Below, piece after piece: positions 38,070 through 50,970 of a DNA stretch of 64,000 bases; position 1 is the stretch's first letter; every line of letters begins with the position of its first letter. Both the position numbers and the translations under genes were made by a program. The DNA is from Echinarachnius parma. Its lineage: Eukaryota > Echinodermata > Echinoidea > Clypeasteroida > Echinarachniidae. The notes beneath the pieces were generated by a model, which was not told the DNA's origin, searched no databases, and saw nothing but the letters and a program-made list of their open reading frames with translations. Location of the stretch: contig JBAMJV010004028.1 of NCBI GenBank assembly GCA_037951105.1, forward strand, positions 1 through 64,000, written 5' to 3'.

Positions 38070-38296
38070 AAAGCCCTCTGCAGACAGAGCCGACTCGACC
38101 CGATTCGACTGGTTTTCATTCGGATCGGCTCAGTTTTCAGTGCCTTGCGACACACATTTTGCCAGTCGAAAGATTGTCGGATGCTATTTGGGGCCAATTC
38201 AACACGATGGAACGGATCAGACCGACCGGGCCCACCTCTAGCCTGATTGAAACCAGTCGGATCGGGTCGAGTCGGCTCTGTCTGCGCCGGGCTTTA
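38070..38296. mobile_element. palindromic element (AAAGCCC..GGGCTTT)
   Basis: Left arm AAAGCCCTCTGCAGACAGAG, right arm CTCTGTCTGCGCCGGGCTTT, with continued pairing CCGACTCGACCCGATTCGACTGG against CCAGTCGGATCGGGTCGAGTCGG. About 65-bp arms and a 100-bp loop. CpG-rich, no gene. Confidence 0.85.
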
Positions 38297-39795
38297 CATG
38301 TATATGTTTGACAATGCAAAGGAACCACTAGAAACTTCAGATGGACAGGGAGGGATAGTGAAGCGAGTATTGTTGGGGAATACAGGCTTGCATGTCTATG
38401 ACATTTAAGACAGACACAATACTAACGAACAGTAAAAGACCAAAAGCGTTCTTTAAAATGCCGAAGTTGCCATTTCGTACCAAATGTACTAAAGGCATGT
38501 GGTGTAGCACCATTACATATACCGTAGACGTGATATTGTTCATCCGAAAAGAAGTCTAACATATTTTCAATCAAATATGATAATACTGCTGCGTTTCATT
38601 AGTCTTGTTTTATCTTTCAAATCTAAACCACCGATTGGTGCAAATCCTCAGACATAACCTGTATTTAACAAGCAAATGGATAATACACATGTTATCGTAA
38701 ATTTTCCACAACAATTAGTTATGAGTTACATAAACATCCTTCAAAATATTCGATCAAGTTAACATTCAAAGACATTCAAAGAAAATCAAATCAAAATCAA
38801 AGCAAATCAAGTGCCGTGATTGCCTGATTAATTTAAACTAATAATAAATCAATCGTGAATAAAAATGGACGTATTATTGGCGAAATTTCAGGTATTCACT
38901 TTATTTTGTTTTGAAAGCTACACATACAAATATTACCTTTTAGAAATAAAACAACGTACACAAAAGTAATGACATCGTATCATTATGACAATAGATGAAG
39001 ACATAAATATGCGATATACCTTTCACATTATACAAGTGCTTCGATCGCTTTATTTGGTTAAAAGAATACAGTATGTTGCCCTTGGCCTCGTGTCGTCATT
39101 TTTGTATGGAAGACAACGTACGACATAAGCAACACGGTTGCTATCCCGTGTACTATACGTATTCTTAGCCGTGCATTCAAATCGGCGGGAGATTCTACAT
39201 AAACGTCATGACCAAGCTAACAACACGAGCAATGGGGGTCACGTGCAATGTTCAAGAATCTTCCATGGTCGGGTCTTCAGTAGTCTGTATTCTTGATGGC
39301 GCCGCCATCATATATATGGTAGTGCCAGTATGCACCCTCCCCAAATGCGGGCATGGTAAAAGACCTAAAATAAAAATCGCAAATCTATTTAAACTTAGGA
39401 ATATAGCTATACTTGAACGAAATGTTGTCTTCGCATCGCAAGTCCAGTTTGCCTCCGCCCCCTTTGACATCAATGAACGCCCCCTTTTTGTCAAATTGTA
39501 GATACGCCCTTACATAAATAACTCTGTGTTCGAGCCTAGCCGTCTACGCCCCACAGGCTATTTATGTTCAGCGGTATGTGAACTAACAAGATGTGTACTG
39601 CGCAAGGGCACTGTAATGGCGGAATAGCGCGTAAAACTTGCAATAAGTTACAAGAGTGGGGAGTGCCGTGCAGGAATAAGAGGGTAGTTGAATCTGTATT
39701 ACAAATAGTAAAAAAACATAATATACACGTTTTATGTTTAATAAATGTTTTCATGGCCACGTTGTTGGTAATTAGATGGCGATGGTGATTGGTGA

Positions 39796-40017
39796 TAATG
39801 ATGATGATGGTGACTGTTGCGTGCTGTTGAGTATTATTGTGATGATAGATAAAACGAAACTTAATTTTAACGATGATTAAAGTGATGTTGATGATGGAGC
39901 AGGATGATGATGATGCTGATGACGCTGATGATAATAATGATGTTGACAGTGATGATGATGATGATGATGATATTGATGACGATGAAGATGATGATGATTA
40001 TGATGATGTGGTGATAA

Positions 40018-40049
<32 letters not shown>

Positions 40050-40128
40050 CGATGATGACGATGATGATGATGACGATGATGACGACGATGATGATGATGA
40101 TGATCAAGATAATGATGATGATATGATT
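39796..40128. repeat. (GAT)n microsatellite
   Basis: GATGAT triplets with ACG and TTG interruptions. The Ile/His-rich frames are artefacts. Confidence 0.95.
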
Positions 40129-41027
40129 GTTATGATATCGCTGATAATTGTAGCAGTAAATGGTAATTCATATGTTAACATATGAAATTATTAAAAGAAA
40201 ATAAACGTAAACTCATGCACCTCCTAACAGACAACATGATTTTCATATAGTAAGAAAATGATGGAGCTGTTATATAACACAACCTTTGTCCATGCGAATA
40301 TTGCCCTTGCTATTATAATGGATAATAAGAGATAGGGTCAGGATAAAATAGTGTATATTAGTTTTGGTTTGACAAATAACTCTGTAGGTTTATGAACATT
40401 TAATAGCGGAGCAAATATCAGATTACCAAGAAGTTACATCCTTGCCCTTTCGGTGAAAAACATCTCTCGTCTCAACGGTGTAGCCAGGGTTAGCCCTCAA
40501 GGGGACGGATGTGGGGGCGGTGATCCACATAATTGTGGTGGTATTTCCTTTGACGGGGGCAAAATATGTCAAAATGAGAAATAATTTTAGTAAAATGTTG
40601 TTCTCGAAATATGTTTTTTTAATATTTATTATGTTTGTGTCTATGGGGGCAGTATAAGGGGTGCTGATTCTTAATAGATGGGTGGTTTTGCCCCAACCTC
40701 AGCCAGTCCTGTGCAACGGCAACGGTAACACCAATGATGTGACTACAAGGCGGGAGAAATGATCTACTGATGATGTAGAACTATACATAGCCCGCTGTAT
40801 AACGAGTAAAACTCGATCATGCCAATCGTAAGTCGATTCTCGACCAATCAGCATCGGTCAAGCTTGGACTTGTGCGCTTTGTTTGAAAACTCTAACGTGT
40901 AGTGCAACTTACCTCTCAAATAAAACCTTCCACCCTTGCGTTGACCCTGTAGTTTACATTACATGGGTATGGATGGCGACATACCAAACATCACGAGTGA
41001 CCCACAATCTGTACCCTCTTCTACGCG

Positions 41028-41411
41028 TTAAAGGGACCTCGTAACTTTGTTGACATGTGCAACAAGTGATGAATGGTTGATACGATGTATATTGTTGTTA
41101 TCTGGTATGTCCACTGGGTATTGTGTGAACATTTCAAGTTAAATGGACGTTATATGGCCTAGTAATGAGCAAACATGGAAAGTGATGTTCACTAACTCAT
41201 TACACTGACTTTGTACACGGTTTCGACGATCCAGTGGATAATTTAACATCTGAACACTTCAATCGTAAATATATTTTTAACGAAAGGGAAATACGAAAAA
41301 CCAAAACCTGTCCCATGCTTTAATTGTTAACACGAATACAATAAGGTATGAGGAAACCGCTAGAATTCCAATTGGATTCTGCATCATTTGGACAATGTTA
41401 AGTCCCTTTAA
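41028..41411 (+). mobile_element. MITE family 2, full-length copy
   Basis: TTAAAGGGACCTCGTAAC at the left, ACAATGTTAAGTCCCTTTAA at the right. The interior is closely parallel to the copy at 14827. Confidence 0.8.
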
Positions 41412-42083
41412 GGCGAAGTATAAGATGTTTAGCAGACGTTGTTCGCATGGAGTCACGTGATGTTATGGCTCCATGCCATTTTGCTCCGTCGACATTTGCT
41501 CCATTACTTATTAATTTCTCTACACCATCAACAATTTGTAATATATACTACCCGAAACCCTCAAATTTAACACTAGTCCTGAAGCTAAACATAACTCTTA
41601 CTTTCACTTTTAGAATGATTATGTTGCATGTGATAAATTAATTTGTTCAAGTTCGCCGGTGCCAATGCCATGTTCTCAATGTTATCTTTACCTATGTAGT
41701 GTTTATATGCTAATTTAAAATCATAAGTAAAATTATCGTTTAATGTTTAAAACGCGAAGAGCTGCTCTATGGGATGTGTGTATTTAACGCTATTATAAAT
41801 TAACTGTACATGTATTGCATTGTATTGTATAGTATGGAAAAGGAGCATTTTCACAAGAAAACAATTTCGAATCTCAATGTATATGTGCATGTGAGACAAA
41901 TATGACATGACATGTGTGAGCGTGTGTTTTTATGTTGAAAAATTGTTGAAACTTGTGATCACGTAAATTATGATATTACTGCTTTAACTTTTTGCAATAA
42001 ATTTGTTTGCATGCATGTTGTGATTAAACAAAATAAATATCTCATACTTCATGAGAGATGATAAGGCCACTACCTAAAGAGAG

Positions 42084-42372
42084 CATGGTGGCTTAGCGGT
42101 TAGAGTGTCCGCCTCATGCACGGGAGGTCTCGGGTTCGAACCCAGACCGGGTCATACCAAAGACTTTAAAAATGGTACCTTCTGCCTTCTAGCCAGACAC
42201 TCGGCATTTATAGAATGGAGAAGGGAAAGTTAATCACACGAGTTACCAGAGAACTAGCCCCCTTCTGTAACTTTCGCTACATTTAGTAGACGTGTGGCCT
42301 AGGGCTATTGAAACGGAGATAGGCGCCGCCTTATGTGCCAACATTGGTACGGGAAAGACTTAACTTAACTAA
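42084..42372 (+). mobile_element. tRNA-derived SINE with target-site duplication
   Basis: The tRNA-like head has A box TGGCTTAGCGG and B box GGTTCGAACCC. A body with GACTTTAAAAATGGTACC, CTCGGCATTTATAGAATGG and GACGTGTGGCCTAGGGC follows, ending in an ACTTAACTTAACTAA simple-repeat tail. The insertion is bounded by identical 10-bp repeats CTAAAGAGAG at 42074-42083 and 42373-42382, so it is a recent, complete insertion in plus orientation. Confidence 0.9.
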
Positions 42373-43859
42373 CTAAAGAGAGTTGGTCAATTTTCTTACA
42401 CAACTTAAAAGAACGTGGCAATTGATGTTTTCTTTCGATTTTCCATTATGTTTTCTCAATGTCCTATTTGCATTGTTTCTTCTAAAAACACATGACTGTA
42501 TCTATTCACATACATTGTGAATTGTGTTTATTTCGTTGGTTATGTTTGGATGGAGCCGGAGCTTCTAAATATCGTTTGTATTTGGTTCATAGGTTGATAT
42601 TATCATAATTTTATAATCATATAGATGTGCTTGCATAACAATGTTTTATTTATTTTAATTATATTGCAGATACGTTATAAGCAGTATGAGCTGTGTTTGT
42701 CAGACAGATACACACATACATGTATTATATATATATATATATATATTTATTTTTGCATTAGTTATACATTAATGAAGTTCAAAATAATTGCTATATTGTT
42801 GTGTTTAAGTACATGTGTATGCTCTGTTTACCCGGATTCATGTCACTTTGAATGGTCGTTTCATTTCTGACAGTGAACCTGGGTTTGTTTCAATTGTTAC
42901 ATATTTTGTTATTCTTTTGAATTTAATACATAATCATCATTGGTCTAGGATAGTCGACTACTGTGAGATCGATAAAAGAATATACATATAAATGGAGCGG
43001 ACTTAATGTTATTTACTTCATACAGACGATAAACACTGTCCCAATTCGCCGTTATTACATTAAAAGTCTCATTAAAAGCCCATGCCATGTGACACGTTCA
43101 ATTTGTTAGTTGAACCACAAACGTACACGTGTTCTTGTAGTGACGGACGAACATGTAAAATACAGGTTGACATTTTAAAACGAGCGAACATGGATGGTAT
43201 TAGCGGTGATTTGTGGTAGCATATCCCAAGACCATGTCGGCGGTTGAGAAAGAAAAGGGCGCAACATCATTTTGTCTTTATACTTTAGAGATAATCATGT
43301 TTAAAGTTAGGGAGCGCTGTAGAAAATACAATTGAGGTCTTTTTGAATTTGTTCAAATATTTCAACAATTTAAAATAATTATTATCTGCAAATATGGCAT
43401 GGCATAGAGGTACTTCTGATAGCAAACGCATCTCTGAAACTTTTGGCAAAATCTATCAAGATTGTGATACTTGTCGTAAGAATAAATGCAGTCAAATATG
43501 TCGAGGCCTGTAGTAACCACCAACCTGACCCAAAAAAGGCGATATTAAAGGTTTCAATATTTCAATATTTCCATTTCCATTTAGCCAAAAACGGACTTAA
43601 CGCCCTTATCAATCTCACCCGACGATGTTGAGTTAGGGTGTAGTCTATATAATAAACATTATGATTGAGCACCGCTCATGACACTACATGGTATTGAACA
43701 TCATCGAATCAAATTGAATTTGAAATACATCTGGGAGAAATAAGGGGAGAGCGAGAGGGGGAAAGAAAACAACTCGTGTCGCGAGACGTATGGACATCCA
43801 ATCTTATAATTTGGAGACCAACTAGTCCAAACCTGGACTAACTAGCCAACCTTCGCGGC

Positions 43860-44260
43860 CCTGCTACATCAGCAGCTGCAAACGAGGTATACGAAGGTCC
43901 GACCGAATATCAAACCAGACCTTCTCGATCGAAAACCAGCGCGCTAGACCAAGTAGACAGTCAGTATAATATAAAGCGAGTTCGGTACACGCATTTCTGA
44001 GAAGATCCCTAAGGGAGATGGAGGCTTGCGGAGGCGAGCCGGTTGCGCCGGATTCGCAGGCTCGCATCCCAGGGGCGAGCCGGGATGAGATGGGTGCGGG
44101 GCCAAACCACATCCATATAAGTCCTGCCCAGCTCCTCGGGTGATGACGAGCGATTGCCATATTTAGATAGCCCCTGCGTCAGCGGCCCAGGTCCACCCGA
44201 ACGGTCCGTAAAGCTGTTGCATCCCAGCTCGCTCTTGTCTCGCTCGCCGCTGAATAGTAT
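43860..44260 (-). promoter_or_regulatory. CpG-rich, TATA- and CArG-like island
   Basis: About 400 bp much richer in GC and CpG than the surroundings. On the minus strand there are two near-CArG motifs: CCATATTTAG (44157-44166) and CCATATAAGT (44112-44121), each with one mismatch at the final GG. A TTTATATTATA TATA-like box follows at 43964-43974. No convincing donor follows, and the frame across it (98 codons) has no recognisable domain. It could be an intronic promoter or enhancer, or a CpG-rich repeat. Confidence 0.3.
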
Positions 44261-44279
44261 GCATCTTCTCTCGTCCTCT

Positions 44280-44302
44280 CCCCCCCCCCCCCCCCCCCCC
44301 CC
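44280..44302. repeat. poly-C run
   Basis: Twenty-three consecutive C, followed by CT-rich sequence to about 44345. Confidence 0.95.
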
Positions 44303-45120
44303 TTCTCTCTCTCATCCTCCCTCTCGTTATCTCTCTATTTCTTTATACTCATCTCATATTGTGTTATTTTCCCTATCAGCTTATCAGACAGATGATATAA
44401 TATACTTCCTGGGTCTGCGTTGGAGACTGTCCAGAGTAAAAGAAAAGAAAATAATCTCTATTTGCTACCATGACGTAATCGCATAGCATCGTGTGACGGC
44501 TGTAGCTCGGAATAGTCTGTCACCTAAACGGTAAAACTTTGTTAAACTTCTTTGTTGAGCGATGAGGAAAATTTACTAAATCCCTTATATTGCACGGATG
44601 GTCATGTGTATAATAAATAGTATGCACCCTTCAAGTCATGGTTCTAAATGAGTTAAGGAGATCGATAATAAAAATGAGAAGAATTCATTTTGTGGAGAGG
44701 CAGAGATAATAATTATTATCTAAATTGATTACCTTCCAGTGCTGCTGCACTATATTTATTTCAGATTTTATTGAAATCCAAACAGCATGTTTTTTCTACC
44801 CTTGTAGCATATTGATTAGCAAAATGTTACAAAGCTAATGTATTTTTATTGTGTTCTATAATGTAATGTCTTTAGCTTTCATGTCTTAGATGGTGTTTAG
44901 TGCAACATAGTAAATATGCATACTGCATGCGCACGCTGTGAAACCCTTGATAAGCCCGGGGGTGGTACTCCTATGAAGAGAACGGTACTCCATGAGACGG
45001 ACATCCATATTGGATCTCGTGAGTCTCGTCCCTCGTGATTGGTAATATTTAACCCATTGTCTTCGGGAACATGATGTATCTAACTGTGTTTCAGTTGTAT
45101 GGGAATAAAGACGGCGTGGG

Positions 45121-45489
45121 TTAAAGGTGCACCTGTAAAGTGTCAGATATTGCCGAAAATGACATTTGAGACTTCAATCCTATACTAAAATCATTGCAAG
45201 ATATGTCCAAATGATGTGTGAAAGTTTCATTGAAAAAGAACAGTGCTTTCCTGGTTAAAAAAGCGAAAATATGCGTCAGCTTTTACAACGAATTACTATA
45301 TGATGTTTATGACCGTGCATTAACGCTCTTGAGCTGAATGATAGATATCGTCATACTAAAGGGGTATTTAACAAAATCTAGCCCTATTTTATTCTTCTCT
45401 TACCATAAGCTAAACAACACGGTAGAAGAGAAACGAGGAAGCGCCAAGTAATTTTCGTGGAGTTAGACACTTTACAGGCATCCCTTTAA
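45121..45489 (+). mobile_element. MITE family 3
   Basis: Starts TTAAAGGTGCACCTGTAAAG and ends GACACTTTACAGGCATCCCTTTAA. The interior includes TGTCAGATATTGCC and CAAACAACACGGTAGAAGAG-like sequence. The right TTAA is shared with the next element. Confidence 0.8.
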
Positions 45490-45679
45490 AGGGGTAGTTC
45501 AGTTTTGGTTTAGAAGACGCTTCGAGAAATTATGTTTCTGTGAGGTTATGAAAAACTAAGTGTGAAATTCTAACGAGCACACGATTTTAAAGACAGACTC
45601 AATAATGTTCGATCCAATTCGGTGCAGAAAGTTTTAGTTACTTAACTACTGTTTGACCAAAATTGCACTATCCCTTTAA
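45486..45679. mobile_element. short MITE family 1 derivative abutting family 3
   Basis: TTAAAGGGGTAGTTCAGTTT at the left and TGCACTATCCCTTTAA at the right, in only about 194 bp: an internally deleted copy. It shares its left TTAA (45486-45489) with the preceding element. Confidence 0.75.
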
Positions 45680-46221
45680 AACATGTTATATGATGGTTGT
45701 GTGATGTGTTTGAACTTTCACTCTCATCTTGCCAGGGATCGGGGGTTGTTAGGGAGAAGGGAAGGAGAAAAGAATGACATGTGATCTGTCTAGCCTGTGC
45801 CCCTGGATGACACGCTTATATCACATGGTTCATGTACTTTGATGGCAACAACTGGATGTACAAGACAGTGTTGAATGGATGATCTCTCAGTTTTCATTTA
45901 TTCTGAGGGATAGTTTGCCTTTACGCCCTTAGTCGCACGTAAAACGCAAACACAGCCTCATATTACCTGTAATGTTGTTGATGGATGGATGTTGGAACGA
46001 TTAACGATGTTTGAACCAGCACGCTTCTCAACCATTAACATAATTACAGAAACACACGCATACATACGCACAAACGCACACAAACATACGCACATTTGTG
46101 AACACATGCATAGTCCTAAATACGCACACAAAGAGACCAAAAGCACACGCACACACAAACCCACATACACACACGCACTTAGATATCGCCTCAACATCAT
46201 TAATATCACCCCAAAACATTT

Positions 46222-46500
46222 ACTACCAGCACCACCACCACAAACTCAACCACAACCACCACCAACAACAATAACACCACCACCACCACCACCACCACCA
46301 CCACCACCACCACCACCACCACCACCACCACCACCACCAACGCCACCACACCACCACCACCACCAACAACACCCCCAACACCACCACCACCACCAAGACC
46401 AACAACAACACCACCACCAACAACAACACCACCAACACCATCACCACCATCAACAACACCACCAACACCACCACCAACACAACCACCACCACCAATCACG
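46222..46500. repeat. (CCA)n microsatellite
   Basis: CAC/CCA triplets, pure from about 46274 to 46340, then mixed with CAA. Poly-Pro, poly-His and poly-Val frames are artefacts. Confidence 0.97.
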
Positions 46501-46923
46501 TCTATGATAGCCATTACCATGATCACCGCAATCACAACTACCACTACCATCGCCAAAAACCATCAGCGACAACCCCACTTTAATATTTTAAGCCGAGTTT
46601 GTATGTATGATCATCGTTTGATAAAATACACACATTTTGTGCATTGTTTTTAATGCATTATTTTTGTTGATCACCATGAGGATAATGAGGGCAATTTGAA
46701 GATACGTAAATATATCACCGCCATCTTCCCCACTCTCTTTAATCTCCATTGACTATTTTTTTCCTCCAAAAAATGTCATCACTTTGAATTAAACTTTAAA
46801 CCGATTTGGTATAATGATTATATCAAATATTTATAGCATGTGTTGTGTATTTTTGGATTGTTTTGTCACTTGGGTATCTCATCGCCTAATTATAATAATT
46901 AGGGCAACCTGAAGATCTCTCAC

Positions 46924-47306
46924 TTAAAGGTGCACCATTAACGTGTCAGATATTGCCCATAATGACATTTGAGACTTCAATCCTATACCAAAATCATTGT
47001 AAGATATGTCCGAATGATGTGTGAAAGTTTCATTGAAAAGGAACACTGCTTTTCTGGTTAAAAAAGCGAAAAAAATTTGCGTCAGCTTTTACAACTAATT
47101 ACAGTATGACGTTTATGACCGTTTATAAACGCTCTTGAGCTGAATGATTATCAATGATAGATATCGTCACACTAAAGGGGCATTTGCAAAAAATCTAACC
47201 GTATTTTATTCTTCTCTTACCATAAGCCAAACAACACGGTAGAAGAGAAATGTGGAAGCTCAAATTAATTGTTGTGGAGTTAGACACTTTACAGGTGCAC
47301 CTTTAA
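46924..47306 (+). mobile_element. MITE family 3, second copy
   Basis: TTAAAGGTGCACCATTAACG at the left, ACTTTACAGGTGCACCTTTAA at the right. Nearly parallel throughout with the copy at 45121. Confidence 0.85.
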
Positions 47307-47387
47307 TCATCTTCACCTCTCCCTCCCTCTTTTATCTCCATTAATTAGTCGTAGATGTTCATTCAGACAGTCCAGTCACGTCATTAG

Positions 47388-47584
47388 CGTGCTTACGATC
47401 CTGGACCGTAAGCACGGTCGACCGTAAAATACGAGTGCGCATCTGCTCTGCGCATGTATGACGTAATGCCTTATGGTCGACTAATTTTTGGTGAACAGTT
47501 TTCGCGCGATGTATGGTCGGGTCACCTGACTCGACCGTAAACATTTTACGGTCCACTAACTCACGGTCCAGGATCGTAAGCGCC
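47388..47584. mobile_element. palindromic element (CTTACGATCCTGGACCG)
   Basis: Left arm GCTTACGATCCTGGACCG, right arm CGGTCCAGGATCGTAAGC, with further inverted TCGACCGTAAA and TTTACGGTC blocks inside. About 197 bp. Confidence 0.85.
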
Positions 47585-47711
47585 CTATAATCACTCCGGG
47601 AACCAATGCCAGGTCTTGTGACCTTGAACCAGGCACCGTCAGGTTTAAATTACCCATCGAGTGGTTGACTGCATGCACGGAGGTAATTAATTTAGAAATG
47701 TCATAAGCCAC

Positions 47712-47942
47712 TGCCAGATATTTGATTGGGCCTAACGGCGCCACACCCATAGTCAGAAATATAACATTCTCTAATTGAAATTGGGTCTCCTTTTATACGA
47801 TGGTTCCTATATATATACCACACAATGTAGAAAATATCATAATTATCAAAATAATGCCCGATATGAGACTGTGTCTATCATTGTCAGATATTAGATTAGG
47901 TCTAACAGCGCCACACCTAGTCAGAAATATAACATTCTCTAA
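47712..47942. repeat. 171-bp spaced direct duplication
   Basis: CAGATATT.GATT.GG.CTAAC, GCGCCACACC and TAGTCAGAAATATAACATTC occur at 47712 and again at 47883. Confidence 0.8.
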
Positions 47943-48509
47943 ATTTGAACGAGGTGTCAATTCACTCCATCAATATGACCGTTCTTACCACGAAGCCTTC
48001 TTATAGAACATTCTTTTGATAGTTATTACATCTTTAAAATCTAATAATTATCAAAATGGTATTAAGAGAGTTATTCGATGTAATTGACCTCGTTTATGTG
48101 TTTATTACATTAATATGTTGGTGTGAGTCCCAGTGGTGTCATGTGCGCCCCCGGGTCCGTTATGATATCGGGGTTGTCTCCATACGTCCGAGTTATTAAC
48201 CCTCCACGCACCAATCGGCACATAAAGGGTCCGAGCATGTAGAGTAGATAAAGCAACTATAGTGCATGTATGTATGTATTGTCGAGCCTGAGAGAGTTAA
48301 TTCAGGGCGGTACCTACTCGCTACACGATATACTAGTACCTCAATGAGCAGTTCATATGACCACCACTAATTAATATCAATAACAAACGCTATTAATCGA
48401 TGTCAGCTAAACCTGTTGATGGTGTACTTACGTGCATAAACAAGCAACAAGGTCCATTACCCCCATTACATTAATTAATAGGTCGACGCCTATATCTACA
48501 TAAAGGTCT

Positions 48510-48746
48510 TTAAAGGGACTTAGTAACATTGTCCAAATCCTCAAAACTTACTTGGAACTCTAGTGGTTCTCTCATACCTTGTCATATTCAAATTTTGTTG
48601 CTAATTTCTTGGCCAATAAACATCCAATTAACGTAAAATATTCACACATTACTTTGTGGACATATCAGCTAGATCATACCAATACACATTTTATTAATCA
48701 CTCATCACTTGTTGCACTTGTCAACAAAGTTACTAGATCCCTTTAA
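48510..48746 (-). mobile_element. MITE family 2, shortened copy
   Basis: TTAAAGGGACTTAGTAACAT at the left, GTTACTAGATCCCTTTAA at the right. Internally deleted relative to 14827. Confidence 0.8.
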
Positions 48747-48939
48747 AATGTAACCCAGTGGTACATTCTACATTAGCCACTTGTGTGTAAAAGCCATGTT
48801 TAAAATGACACACATTGCTACCGTTTTCTTTCATGAATTTTCCCGAAATGCTTTTTAATTAAAACAAAACTGTGATTGCGATTCAAATTTTCCCTTAATA
48901 TGTTCTTATTAATGATACTGTTTTGTGGCTGCCTAAACA

Positions 48940-49505
48940 TTAAAGGGATAGTTGAGTTCTGGTAAGGAGAGTACAGTTTTGGTGAAACTGAATTGTAGTA
49001 ACCAAAACCTGCATCATTACATTACAAACTAATAGTTATAACTAGAAAGGAACACACAATTACAAATGACGTAGTAAAGATCATGTTATCATTCAAAAAG
49101 AGCCGTTAAAACGTAAGAGGGCGCTCTCTAAACACTCATCGGTTTCAACCATTTTGAATAAAATAATGTGCATGTGATGTTTTGTTGAAATAGTGATTAG
49201 ATAGAGAAATAACCAACAACTATTTAAATACCTATTTTGTAACTTTTTGAAAAGAGGAAGCATTTTATTTTTTTTTTTGTAACGGCTGGTTCAAAATTCT
49301 CTAATAAACCTGGGGCCCCAGCTTTATTACAAATTGTTATATTTATGGATATTTCAGCCGTCTCTGAACCGATTTTGATCAAACAAAGATAATTGTATTA
49401 TTTAAATATTATGCTCTTTCAAATCTTACACTCAGTTTTTCATTACCTCACAAACAAAAAAAGTAGTCTAGCGCCCTCTCTACCAAAACTCAACTATCCC
49501 TTTAA
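48940..49505. mobile_element. MITE family 1, divergent subtype
   Basis: TTAAAGGGATAGTTGAGTTC at the left, CTCAACTATCCCTTTAA at the right. The same subtype as 16451. Confidence 0.8.
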
Positions 49506-49547
49506 ACAAGTATCCAGAAGTATTTTAATGGGGAAATTATAGTAAAG

Positions 49548-49690
49548 ATTGTGGTGGTTTGGCGGTACACGGCAGGTCATGTGTTCGATATCCGGCTGGG
49601 TTATACCAAATACTTTAAAATCATACATAATGACAATGTTCTAGCTATAGGAGCTCGGCATTCATATAATGGATACATTTGCAATTGTTG
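49548..49690 (+). mobile_element. decayed SINE copy
   Basis: GTGGTGGTTTGGCGGTACAC, GTGTTCGATATCCGGCTGGG, ATACCAAATACTTTAAAAT and CTCGGCATTCATATAATGG align in order with the SINE at 42084. The A and B boxes are eroded. Confidence 0.65.
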
Positions 49691-50922
49691 CTATTTATTT
49701 ATCATACTCTCATTATACATTGTAAAACATCGTTTGTTTTAGTCCAACACACATCACATCCATTATCATAATATAACCACGCAATCAGCCGGGTCAATTT
49801 TTATTTTATTTAGAGTAAACAATTGAAGAGTTAAATAATTTGCAATAGCTTTTATTTCATTTGCAAAATAAGTTATTCTCAATATATCTACAAAAGTTAT
49901 AATGCGTATTTTTGACATTTATTGGATATCACCATTTAATGCCAAAATAAACATCGACTATCAAATTGTATTTTAATAATGGTGACAGTGAAGTGTCACA
50001 ATCTGAATAATTTAGTACGAACAAGTTTTCCTTTCAAATCTAAAAGTAAACTGCTATACATGTAAAAACGATATTGTAAAAAAAGATTGAGTTTATGAAT
50101 ACTAAAACATTGATTTGGAACAGGTTTAATTTCGGTTTTACACATTCATTGCAGCAATAGCAAATAAGAATTGTGACATTGTTTGGTATGGCATCTTCAG
50201 AACTTTCATTTTAGCAACTGTTACAGCATGACGCCCTTGCCGATAGAGGGCGAACTAACGCTTTCACTCATTCTCACTTTGATTATCTTATTCGATAATA
50301 CTGAGGAGAATTTTTATTGTTTATAGTATAAACATTATCACCATTCGATTCCATGTCATTTGTATGCAAAAGTAATGCAGTAATGCAGTGTGCGTCAAGT
50401 TTGCTGTTGATGTCGATCAGACATGCTACAAAAACAGTGATGGAATCATGCTCTGAGGAGTCAATTGCATAGTCCATGTAGTCTGAACTGGTCAAATTTG
50501 GTTGATATTTTCCACTGATAGTGAACCTGGCTAGCGGTCATCCGTCTAAAGCAGCCACCCTGTCTGTCTACGCGTTTCCTTTACTGTATATTATAGGTTT
50601 GACTGTATTTCTAATAGATGGAGTCCATGAATATCTGGGTACTAATGGTCTAAATACGTTGGACAACAGATACAACAAAAAATAAGTTATTTAATGACTC
50701 AAAAAGAAGAAAATTGAAACATAAAGTACAGGTTTATTATACACAGTATAAAAAATAATAACTATATTTCTATTGCACCTTTCTGAAGTAATTGTTAAAT
50801 TTCAATACACGAGTTAGATACTACTAGTCGATATATCCACAGTCTTCCGTGTTTGTAACATTATTACATTTGTATATGACTAAAATATGTTGATAGTATA
50901 AGGCAATTGTAATCACATGATC

Positions 50923-50970
50923 ATGTTAGTAGCTATCCATAGAAACATGTTAGTAGCTATCCATAGAAAA
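50923..50970. repeat. short tandem duplication
   Basis: CATGTTAGTAGCTATCCATA followed by GAAA occurs twice in a row. Confidence 0.9.

Noticed and set aside
39208-39501. 97-codon plus-strand ORF
   Set aside because: No recognised domain, no splice or promoter support; isolated chance frame.
43864-44160. 98-codon minus-strand frame in a CpG-rich block
   Set aside because: No domain, no splice site in a useful phase; better read as a regulatory island or repeat.
45989-46556. Pro/His-rich and poly-Val open frames
   Set aside because: Produced by the (CCA)n microsatellite in different frames; no unique sequence of protein type.
50225-50260. CTCF-like site (CCGATAGAGGGCG)
   Set aside because: Only part of the consensus is matched, and a single weak match is not evidence.
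50283-50495. 70-codon minus-strand ORF with protein-like composition
   Set aside because: Considered as a hidden exon or transposon relic; no flanking splice sites in phase and no family resemblance, so not listed.
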